Shown here: in pieces, positions 7,981-14,035 of the stretch
Layout: every line of letters starts with the position of its first letter
Numbering within the stretch: the first letter of the stretch is position 1
NCBI GenBank assembly: GCA_964447145.1
Contig: CAYURW010000046.1
Location: 1 to 19,804, forward strand
Source of the DNA: BRH-c25 sp964447145
Lineage (GTDB): Bacteria; Bacillota; Clostridia; Lutisporales; Lutisporaceae
Reading direction: 5' to 3'
Length of the DNA stretch: 19,804 bases
The notes under the pieces: generated by a model
The model's database searches: none
What the model was told of the DNA's origin: nothing
Seen by the model: only the letters and a program-made list of their open reading frames with translations
Made by a program: the position numbers and the translations under genes

Positions 7981-8679
7981 CTATCCATTTACCTTGTCGT
8001 AAAAATTCATCAGACATCCGGCTGTGGTTTTTTGTGCCAGTGGAAAAGTACGGCTTGCTATTTTGAAAAACTTCTCAGAAGGGTTTTTTATTAAGGAATA
8101 CCTGGTATATGCTTCGATGGCTTCCCTGGCATTTCGGTCTATGTATAAAAAAGGATTTTCCAGGTATATGCCCCCGGCAGAGGACGAATAATGAAAAAAA
8201 CTGTCATGGACCCTGTGGATCCATCGCTCATATTTTCTGTGGCTCTTTAAAAGCTTTATGCTCCCGTGCTGGGGTATCGTTGAATCCTGGATGAGGTGCA
8301 GTGCCGCTCCAAGATAGAACATGGCCTTTTCCTTATCTCCGCAATCCCAATGCACCAGAGCGCATCCATAATATTTGCCAAATCGCTGCATAGACGATTT
8401 ACACCCGTACAGCCCCCTCTGAGTGTAAGGATTATAGAAATGCTCCCTGCTTTTGAAGTCCTGATCGGCCCATACGACTCCCTTCCGAAGATGGTCTTTA
8501 TATGGGATATAGAACTCATAGGTTCTGTAATGTCCGTCATTTTTCAATATTTCAAAAGCCTGCTCATTAATGAACACATGAACATTGCAAAGAGTTTTTA
8601 GAAATACTTTTTTTAGAGGGTTCACAGCCCACAATACTGTCTTGAAGGATTTGCCGTATGCCTGTTCTATAGCACCCAT
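7981..8679 (-). CDS. Zinc-dependent phospholipase C-like protein, no signal peptide
   Basis: Member of the zinc-dependent phospholipase C (PLC/S1-P1 nuclease-like) superfamily, 232 residues from the ATG at 8679. That ATG has GGGGGTG about 5 bases upstream; an upstream in-frame GTG at 8703 would bury the RBS. Likely metal ligands in order are H34 (VHVFINEQAFEIL), D72 or D74 with H80 (WADQDFKSREHFYNP), H128-D132-H138 (HLIQDSTIPQH), and H147-E151 (HRKYE). The H-x3-D-x5-H and H-x3-E spacings match Bacillus cereus PLC. Unlike that secreted enzyme, there is no cleavable signal peptide and hence no N-terminal Trp to ligate zinc, so the protein is probably cytoplasmic and its substrate is unknown. 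It is convergent with the radical SAM gene. Confidence 0.82.
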   Translation of the reverse strand: MGAIEQAYGKSFKTVLWAVNPLKKVFLKTLCNVHVFINEQAFEILKNDGHYRTYEFYIPYKDHLRKGVVWADQDFKSREHFYNPYTQRGLYGCKSSMQRFGKYYGCALVHWDCGDKEKAMFYLGAALHLIQDSTIPQHGSIKLLKSHRKYERWIHRVHDSFFHYSSSAGGIYLENPFLYIDRNAREAIEAYTRYSLIKNPSEKFFKIASRTFPLAQKTTAGCLMNFYDKVNG

Positions 8680-8722
8680 TATTTCACCCCCGGAGACATT
8701 CACGATTTATCAAATTCTCCCG

Positions 8723-8744
8723 GCGCATTGCACACATAATGCGC
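8723..8744. repeat. Inverted repeat in the phospholipase-like gene leader
   Basis: GCGCATT (8723-8729) and AATGCGC (8738-8744) form a perfect 7-bp stem with an 8-base loop. It lies 44-65 bases upstream of the phospholipase-like start and is GC-rich within an AT-rich gap. It could be an operator or a leader hairpin. It lacks a U-tract on either side, so it is not a terminator. Confidence 0.5.
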
Positions 8745-8759
8745 AAGGAAGGTGCTGAA

Positions 8760-8777
8760 GCGCCTGTATTTTGGCGC
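8760..8777. repeat. Second small inverted repeat in the same leader
   Basis: GCGCC (8760-8764) and GGCGC (8773-8777) form a 5-bp GC stem, again with an 8-base loop, 15 bases from the first repeat. Two similar stem-loops with equal loop length side by side suggest a paired regulatory element rather than chance, but the second stem is short. Confidence 0.35.
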
Positions 8778-8833
8778 CCAATTACACAAATGCCCATTGA
8801 ATACTGTATTTTTTGTATTTATGTTGTGAAAAA

Positions 8834-8863
8834 CATATAGCTTATTATTTGGCGACTTTTCAA
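8834..8863 (-). promoter_or_regulatory. Candidate promoter of the phospholipase-like gene
   Basis: On the minus strand TTGAAA (8863-8858, 5 of 6) and TATATG (8839-8834, 4 of 6) are 18 bases apart. The transcript would have a leader of about 150 bases containing both GC-rich stem-loops at 8723-8777. This and the next promoter account for most of the 302-bp gap between the two divergent genes. Confidence 0.35.
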
Positions 8864-8887
8864 AAATATACACTTCATCTATAAATC

Positions 8888-8916
8888 TTTACAAATAACC
8901 ATTGAAAAGTTATAAT
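8888..8916 (+). promoter_or_regulatory. Sigma-A-type promoter of the M29 aminopeptidase gene
   Basis: TTTACA (8888-8893) and a perfect TATAAT (8911-8916) are separated by exactly 17 bases, close to the vegetative consensus. Transcription would start near 8923, giving a leader of about 58 bases before the ATG at 8982. This suggests constitutive, fairly strong expression. Confidence 0.75.
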
Positions 8917-8981
8917 TATTTATGGTTATATTTGACGGAGATAATCTGATAATATTTTTATTTTGAGGGGGTACATTGTAA

Positions 8982-10103
8982 ATGAAAGATTCCAGAATTG
9001 TACAAATGGCTAAGAATCTTCTGCACTACTCAGTAGAACTTAAACCCGGAGAGAATATCCTAATCGAATTATATGACTCCGGTGAAGACCTGGCTTCGGA
9101 GCTTATCAAGGAAGCATACAGGATTGGCGGCAAACCCTACCTGGCAGTAAAGAAAAGGGCTCTTTTGAGAGAATTGATTCTGGGCACCGATGCTGAGAAT
9201 ATGCGCAACACTGCGTATTATGAAGCGGAAAGAATGAAGAAGATGCAGGCATATATCGGTATAAGGGGTTCTTTTAACTCTTCTGACTGGTCGGATATTC
9301 CCAATGACAAGTTGGACTTTTATCAGCTCAATTGGTATAAGCCTGTGCATTTTGATATCAGGATCCCGGATACCAAATGGTGCATAATGAGATTCCCCAA
9401 TAATGCAATGGCCCAGCTGGCAAATATGAGTACAGAGCAATTCGAAGACTTCTATTTCAATGTATGCAACCTGGACTATTCAAAAATGTCCAAGGCCATG
9501 GAACCGTTGACAGAACTAATGGACAAGACTGATAGCGTCAGGATCAAGGGTGCAGGCACCGACTTGAGCTTCTCCATCAAGGGACTGCATGCACAAAAAT
9601 GCGACGGCAAGCGCAACATACCTGACGGAGAGGTATATACTGCCCCCGTTAGGAATTCAGTCAACGGTTATATAACATACAATACACCTTCGGAACATCA
9701 GGGATACACTTATGAAAACATAAGACTGGAATTTAAGGATGGCAGGATCGTCAAAGCCACCGCAAATAACACAGAGAAAATTAACAAGGTGTTCGACACT
9801 GACGAGGGCGCAAGGTATGTGGGCGAATTTGCATTGGGAGTCAATCCTTATATTACGAAACCGATGAAGGATATACTGTTTGACGAAAAAATAAAGGGGA
9901 GCTTCCACTTTACCCCGGGTGCCGCCTATGAAGAATGCAATAATGGAAATTCATCCGCCATCCATTGGGACCTTGTGAACATACAGACCCCGGAATATGG
10001 TGGAGGGGAAATATGGTTTGACGGTGTGCTTGTCAGAAAAGATGGGATATTTACCCTAAAAGAGCTGGATGTGCTAAATCCCGACAAGCTGAATAATATA
10101 TAG
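8982..10103 (+). CDS. M29-family metallo-aminopeptidase
   Basis: Metallo-aminopeptidase of the AmpS/aminopeptidase T family (MEROPS M29), 373 residues, the usual size is about 370-410. It releases N-terminal residues from peptides in the cytoplasm; no signal peptide is present. Expected metal ligands can be placed at E217 (DGEVYTAP), E282 (GEFALG), H309 (HFTPGAAYEE), H328 and D330 (HWDLV), with Y316 as a probable active-site tyrosine. The N-terminal LKPGENILIE motif at 20-29 and the SVNGYITYNTPS strand (226-237) also fit. AGGGGG precedes the ATG by about 10 bases. The gene has its own promoter and stands alone between two minus-strand genes. Substrate preference within the family cannot be told from sequence. 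Confidence 0.93.
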   Translation: MKDSRIVQMAKNLLHYSVELKPGENILIELYDSGEDLASELIKEAYRIGGKPYLAVKKRALLRELILGTDAENMRNTAYYEAERMKKMQAYIGIRGSFNSSDWSDIPNDKLDFYQLNWYKPVHFDIRIPDTKWCIMRFPNNAMAQLANMSTEQFEDFYFNVCNLDYSKMSKAMEPLTELMDKTDSVRIKGAGTDLSFSIKGLHAQKCDGKRNIPDGEVYTAPVRNSVNGYITYNTPSEHQGYTYENIRLEFKDGRIVKATANNTEKINKVFDTDEGARYVGEFALGVNPYITKPMKDILFDEKIKGSFHFTPGAAYEECNNGNSSAIHWDLVNIQTPEYGGGEIWFDGVLVRKDGIFTLKELDVLNPDKLNNI

Positions 10104-10120
10104 GGAAAATGCGGCTTTGC

Positions 10121-10167
10121 CGAAAATAAAATGGCTATTGGTGCCGGAAATTGCACCGATAGCCATT
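10121..10167 (-). terminator. Terminator of the XpaC-like gene
   Basis: Arms 10130-10144 and 10153-10167 form a 15-bp stem with a single G-U pair and an 8-base loop. In the minus direction it begins 8 bases after the stop of the XpaC-like gene and is followed by TTTATTTT, a rho-independent terminator. The aminopeptidase transcript on the plus strand would meet the same hairpin 26 bases after its stop but without a good U-tract, so the stem may serve both genes. Confidence 0.85.
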
Positions 10168-10175
10168 CACTTACT

Positions 10176-11171
10176 CTAATTGCCGCTTCTTATTACATTA
10201 ATCTCAGCCTTTAGGTGCATCATATCTTTTTCTAAAAGCTTTTCACACAGATCTTTAAATATTTCACTTATGTCCTCAAAGGACCGTTCCGTCTCGGCTA
10301 TCAGGTTGCCAATCTCTTCAGAGGATTCTCCGAAGTTTGACAGCCTGAGATATTTTTTCACTATTTCGCTGAAGGCATCCAAATAATAATAGAAGAACTT
10401 TCTAACATGAGTGAGGCCTTCCGGGTTGGACCTCACCTCACCTATTATTTTTTCTCCGGTACAGCATATAGCTTCGATTTTTGCCTTGACTCCAGCATCC
10501 TTTATGCTTCCCGTGTCCTTCCTTATGGCATACAGTTTCTCAAAGGCATCTTTGATAAGGCTTTCTACGGGGCTATCTCCCTTCTGCTCCTCTTTATCCT
10601 CTTCTTTTTCTTTTTCCTCAGCCCTTTTTCTAAGACTACCCGCAATTCCGGATACAGCCCCCGCAAGTAGCATAAGCCCAAGACCGGTTGCCCCTATTGC
10701 CCCTGCATATAGCAGCTCACCCATTGCAAGGGTAATGATTACAGGTATTATGGTAAAAATGAACAGTACTATATATAATTCCTTGATACCGCCTTTACCG
10801 GGCTGCTTATCGCCGACTGCAGCTACCGCTTCAGCAGTATTTTTTGTTTTTACCGCCGGATGGCCTTTGAACTCCCTTATATTATCTCTCTTAATCTCTG
10901 CTATGGAATCTGCGGCATTGTCCCCTTCAGCATTTTCTGTCTTTGCAGCGATAGGTGTCCCGTGATTATTTCCGGGCCTGAATGAATTGCGGGAGCCGGT
11001 GCTTATTCCGGAAAGCAATCCAAACAAAATACTGAATACCAATCCTACAGCTTTGAATGCCAGAGAAATGGAGAAAGATACTATTCCAAATATAAGGCCT
11101 GCCAGGGAATGGCTGCCTTTGCTCCGGCCGCTGTGCTGCCGGCATTTATCCAATTGTTGTTTGTTCCTCAT
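10176..11171 (-). CDS. Membrane protein with XpaC-like C-terminal domain
   Basis: Protein of 331 residues from the ATG at 11171, chosen because GGGAG lies 9 bases upstream; the frame is open to 11243. The N-terminus is short and basic (1-20). A hydrophobic stretch follows at 22-55, then a polar, charged linker (about 60-128), a second membrane region as two helices (131-150, 153-177) and a Lys/Glu coiled segment (180-198). The helical C-terminal domain (202-331) contains SNPEGLTHVRKFFYYYLDAF, which resembles the '5-bromo-4-chloroindolyl phosphate hydrolysis' (XpaC) family. XpaC-type proteins are often found with TelA-type proteins, which are absent here. The enzymatic name of the family is historical; no catalytic motif is visible. 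Function is unknown. Confidence 0.72.
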   Translation of the reverse strand: MRNKQQLDKCRQHSGRSKGSHSLAGLIFGIVSFSISLAFKAVGLVFSILFGLLSGISTGSRNSFRPGNNHGTPIAAKTENAEGDNAADSIAEIKRDNIREFKGHPAVKTKNTAEAVAAVGDKQPGKGGIKELYIVLFIFTIIPVIITLAMGELLYAGAIGATGLGLMLLAGAVSGIAGSLRKRAEEKEKEEDKEEQKGDSPVESLIKDAFEKLYAIRKDTGSIKDAGVKAKIEAICCTGEKIIGEVRSNPEGLTHVRKFFYYYLDAFSEIVKKYLRLSNFGESSEEIGNLIAETERSFEDISEIFKDLCEKLLEKDMMHLKAEINVIRSGN

Positions 11172-11314
11172 TAATATCCGCTCCCGTAAATTTGCTATCG
11201 TATATATATACTGCAATTGTCCCCTATTTGTTTCAGAATACAATAACTTTTATGTATTTTTTCGAGTTTTGTTCACAAAATAATTATACCACATATTAAG
11301 GAGGAATAATCGCA

Positions 11315-11476
11315 ATGAAGCATTCAAAAGGTGCGGGAAATACACAGATTACTGCCGGCAAAGGAACTATTGACGAGGGAGGAAATAAGACAACAAAGCT
11401 GCCATACACTGATTCAATCTCCGTACCCGCAACAGAAAGCACCTTAAAAAAGCACAGCAAAAAGAAAACTCAGTAA
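11315..11476 (+). CDS. Small basic protein, 53 residues, unknown
   Basis: A short open frame with real gene hallmarks: AAGGAGG at 11299-11305, ATG at 11315, TAA at 11474, and a strong hairpin terminator starting 22 bases later. The product is hydrophilic throughout, with no membrane helix or signal peptide, no Cys or Trp, and a Thr/Ser/Gly-rich middle. Its C-terminal tail is strongly basic (LKKHSKKKTQ, residues 44-53), and it is probably unstructured. The gene is divergent from the XpaC-like gene across a 143-bp gap. I do not recognise a family. A small spore or nucleic-acid-binding protein is imaginable from the composition, but that is speculation. Confidence 0.65.
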   Translation: MKHSKGAGNTQITAGKGTIDEGGNKTTKLPYTDSISVPATESTLKKHSKKKTQ

Positions 11477-11490
11477 AAAGAAAACCTGGC

Positions 11491-11527
11491 AAAAAAAGTG
11501 ATAGGCCCCTGCCTATCATTTTCTTTC
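11491..11527. terminator. Bidirectional terminator between the 53-aa gene and the DUF975 gene
   Basis: TGATAGGC (11499-11506) and GCCTATCA (11511-11518) form a perfect 8-bp stem with a 4-base loop. On the plus strand it is followed by TTTTCTTTCT. On the minus strand it is followed by CTTTTTTT. It therefore ends both the small-protein transcript and the convergent DUF975 transcript. Confidence 0.9.
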
Positions 11528-11566
11528 TGAAAACCCCCGCTGTTGTTGTTGCACTGGGATCAGGCC

Positions 11567-12265
11567 TTATTGTGCATCTGTCAAAGCTCTGTAGTTTTCC
11601 TTCAAATCAAGATAGAAATTTGCTTCCGCAGCCCTAAAATACGGGGCTACATACAACATTCCAAGGCCTATTGTTACTATTCCAAGCAAAAACCACCCAA
11701 AGAAGGTCAGGACAAATGAAAAATACCTCATTTTATGACCCCTCATCATTTCTTTGCTCTTCCGTATTGCTTCCATAGCCCCGATCTCAGGGTTATCCTT
11801 CAGTATATAGAAGGCCATTGAATAGCTTATGCCTGCAACTATTCCGGGTATAATGAACAGCAGCATCCATAACAGTGTAAAAATCATTATCAACAGATTC
11901 AGAATAAAATTTGTTTTAAATAGACTGAACCCCGAAAACATTTCTGAAAATTCGGCAGGCTCATGTCTTGCCAGCTTTAGGAAATATGAGGCAACTCCAA
12001 ACTCAATCGATCCTCCGATTATCAAGCTTACAATGGACATCATATTGTTAAAGGAGCTTTTATCTGCCACCATCTTGGCTATCCTGCCATCCTCCCATGC
12101 ATACCTTACTAATGCACTGGCCCCATCATTTGATGTAAATGCAGATGTAATAAGCCAGGAAACTACTGTTACTGCTATTGCCACAAGCCATCTGCCATCA
12201 AGATTTTCCTTTGCTGAGGCCTTCAGTTCAAAAGGTTCCCTGTATCTTCCTATATATTCGCTCAT
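11567..12265 (-). CDS. DUF975 family integral membrane protein
   Basis: Membrane protein of unknown function, 232 residues, matching the DUF975 pattern. The N-terminal ELKASAKENLDGRW comes just before the first membrane helix (27-43). Further hydrophobic regions are at 75-97, 120-153 and 180-208. The conserved loop EAIRKSKEMMRGHKMRYF lies at 165-182 and the closing VAPYFRAAEANFYLDL at 206-221. GGGGGGTG precedes the ATG at 12265 by about 4 bases. The gene is monocistronic in this window and ends at the shared bidirectional terminator. I found no clean promoter in the AT-rich upstream sequence; a TTGAAA near 12335 has no well-spaced -10. Confidence 0.87.
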   Translation of the reverse strand: MSEYIGRYREPFELKASAKENLDGRWLVAIAVTVVSWLITSAFTSNDGASALVRYAWEDGRIAKMVADKSSFNNMMSIVSLIIGGSIEFGVASYFLKLARHEPAEFSEMFSGFSLFKTNFILNLLIMIFTLLWMLLFIIPGIVAGISYSMAFYILKDNPEIGAMEAIRKSKEMMRGHKMRYFSFVLTFFGWFLLGIVTIGLGMLYVAPYFRAAEANFYLDLKENYRALTDAQ

Positions 12266-12442
12266 CTCGCACCCCCCTGAGTTAAGTATATTTTTTTACA
12301 ATCTATAGTTATATACTACAGAAAAACAAAAAAGTTTCAAACTCTCTTATATTTCAGCCGCCTCAAAATGGCAAAAAGCTGACAACAGATTTAAAAACGA
12401 CAATAAGGATAATGTAGAAGGTGATTAAGGGCAACAAGTATC

Positions 12443-12480
12443 AAAAAAAGACGCATGAGCATCAAATGCAGCCAAGCGCC
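12443..12480 (-). terminator. Probable rocD terminator
   Basis: On the minus strand an imperfect hairpin from 12480 to 12450 (outer GGCGC/GCGTC with one G-U pair, inner GCAT/ATGC) is followed by T7 (12449-12443). It lies about 70 bases after the rocD stop. The stem has bulges, so the call rests mainly on the U-tract and position. The rest of the 282-bp gap (12266-12547) shows nothing else I can support. Confidence 0.55.
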
Positions 12481-12547
12481 TTTTCTCTTATACATATACT
12501 ATATAATTTGCGGAAATAAACACTAATGTAAATTTGTTTCGCCGTTA

Positions 12548-13741
12548 TTAATACTCTAATGCCTTCTTGATTTTTTCGATTGCATCGTCCAGTTGAGGAT
12601 AGGTTATTGTTATTGGAGGTGCAAACCTTACGGTCTTCTCGTGAGTTTCCTTTGCCAATACTCCGTTTGCTATGAGCTTCTTAATATAGGGTGCTGCATT
12701 GACGGTAAATTCTACTCCGACCAAAAGGCCCTTACCTCTTACCTCAGCTATTTCTGCATTCTTTATTTCCTTCAATTTTGAAATAAAGTAATTTCCTTTT
12801 TCTTCGGCCATTTTGGGATAATTATCTCTTTCCAGTATTTCCATTGCCTTTAATGAAACCGCTGCGCCCAATGGATTGCCTCCAAAAGTGGAGCCATGAG
12901 AGCCAGGCTCATAAACCCCTAAAATATCTTTATTGGCAGCTATGGCGGATACTGCAATTATCCCCCCTCCAAGAGCCTTCCCAAGAATATAAATATCCGG
13001 TACCACATCTTCATATTCACTGGCAAACATTCGGCCGGTTCTTGCAAATCCTGTCTGAACCTCGTCAGCTAATAAAAGAACATTGTTTTTCTTGCACAGT
13101 TCATAAGCCTTTTTCATGAAACCGGCCGGAGGTACTATTATGCCTGCCTCGCCTTGGATGGGCTCCATCATAAATGCTACTGTGTTCGGGTTAATTGCTT
13201 TTTCCAGTTCATTAAGGTTACCATATTCTATTATCCTAAATCCGCCTATGTAAGGTCCGAAACCCTTCCGGCAATCGGGATCAGTGCTCATAGAAATTAT
13301 TGCAAGGGTTCTGCCATGGAAATTATTTGTGCATACTATAATTTCCTGTTTGCCGTTTTCTACACCCTTAACAAAATTCCCCCATCTCCTTGCTGTTTTT
13401 AAAGCTGTTTCTACAGCCTCGGCTCCCGTATTCATTGGTAAAACCATTTCTTTTCCGGTTAATTTACACAGCTTCTCCATCCATTCCCCAAGCATATCAT
13501 TATAGAATGCTCTTGATGAAAGTGTAAGCTTATCCAACTGTTCCTTTGCGGCCTGCACCAACTCAGGGTGTCTGTGTCCGAAATTCAATGCCGAATATGC
13601 ACTAAGCATATCATAGAACTTCTCCCCCTCAGGGTTAATAACCACAGCTCCTTCGCCCTTTGCAAAAACAACCTCCTTTGGCTGATAATTGTGCGCTCCA
13701 AACGCCTCTGTCTGTTCCATAATTTCCTTGGACGACCTCAT
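12548..13741 (-). CDS. rocD: Ornithine aminotransferase
   Basis: PLP enzyme of aminotransferase class III, converting ornithine and 2-oxoglutarate to glutamate-5-semialdehyde and glutamate. It links arginine/ornithine breakdown with proline and glutamate. The 397-residue protein is full length. Key features are SAYSALNFGHRHP (47-59) with the tyrosine typical of ornithine transaminases, MNTGAEAVETA (103-113), NNFHGRT (139-145), EPIQGEAG (193-200), DEVQTG (226-231) with D226 for the PLP ring nitrogen, the PLP lysine K255 in LGKALGGG (253-260), and STFGGNP (284-290). GGAGGGG lies 5 bases before the ATG. The gene stands alone with its own promoter and terminator; other arginine-catabolism genes are not in the window. 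Acetylornithine aminotransferase is the nearest alternative but fits the motifs less well. Confidence 0.93.
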   Translation of the reverse strand: MRSSKEIMEQTEAFGAHNYQPKEVVFAKGEGAVVINPEGEKFYDMLSAYSALNFGHRHPELVQAAKEQLDKLTLSSRAFYNDMLGEWMEKLCKLTGKEMVLPMNTGAEAVETALKTARRWGNFVKGVENGKQEIIVCTNNFHGRTLAIISMSTDPDCRKGFGPYIGGFRIIEYGNLNELEKAINPNTVAFMMEPIQGEAGIIVPPAGFMKKAYELCKKNNVLLLADEVQTGFARTGRMFASEYEDVVPDIYILGKALGGGIIAVSAIAANKDILGVYEPGSHGSTFGGNPLGAAVSLKAMEILERDNYPKMAEEKGNYFISKLKEIKNAEIAEVRGKGLLVGVEFTVNAAPYIKKLIANGVLAKETHEKTVRFAPPITITYPQLDDAIEKIKKALEY

Positions 13742-13770
13742 TCCAACCCCTCCATTTTTTTACTTAAATA

Positions 13771-13787
13771 TGTCGTGAAATGCGACA
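13771..13787. promoter_or_regulatory. Short inverted repeat in the rocD leader
   Basis: TGTCG (13771-13775) and CGACA (13783-13787) form a 5-bp inverted repeat with a 7-base spacer. It sits 30 bases upstream of the rocD ATG and downstream of the predicted transcription start. It could be a repressor site or a small hairpin near the RBS. It is too short to assign to a known regulator. Confidence 0.3.
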
Positions 13788-13820
13788 AATAATACAAATA
13801 TTGCTAAAACTATTTACCCA

Positions 13821-13849
13821 ATTTTATCTTTTATTTCCAACTCTGTCTA
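13821..13849 (-). promoter_or_regulatory. rocD: Sigma-A-type promoter of rocD
   Basis: On the minus strand TAGACA (13849-13844, 5 of 6) and TAAAAT (13826-13821, 5 of 6) are exactly 17 bases apart. The predicted leader is about 72 bases. I looked for a sigma-54 type -24/-12 element, as used by rocD in Bacillus subtilis, and saw none. The remainder of the gap to the spoIVA terminator is AT-rich with nothing else evident. Confidence 0.6.
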
Positions 13850-13978
13850 CCATAAATAAGCTAATTTGTAAAATAAATCATTTCGATAAGTAAATAAAAA
13901 CAATTCCCTATTAATATACCGATTAGTAATAAATATCAACTCAATATTTACTTTTAGTCATCTCATGTTGCGACCCCC

Positions 13979-14018
13979 TAAAATAACAAGCGTTCCACTG
14001 ACGAATCAATGGAACGCT
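13979..14018 (-). terminator. spoIVA terminator
   Basis: AGCGTTCCA (13989-13997) and TGGAACGCT (14010-14018) form a 9-bp stem, extended by an inner TGA/TCA pair across a mismatch. On the minus strand it is followed by TGTTATTTTA and begins 17 bases after the spoIVA stop. Confidence 0.85.
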
Positions 14019-14035
14019 GCAGTCTTTCTATTCTT

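Noticed and set aside
6196..8679. Radical SAM and phospholipase-like genes as a two-gene modification system
   Set aside because: They are convergent, not co-transcribed, with separate promoters and no short precursor peptide gene beside the radical SAM gene.
13850..13950. AT-rich stretch considered as a replication origin or attachment site
   Set aside because: It has no repeated DnaA boxes, no direct repeats and no nearby integrase or replication gene; it is ordinary AT-rich intergenic DNA.
13742..13988. Possible sigma-54 promoter or CodY-type box upstream of rocD
   Set aside because: No GG-N10-GC element with the right context and no AATTTTCWGAAAATT-like palindrome could be found; the sigma-A-type boxes explain the region better.
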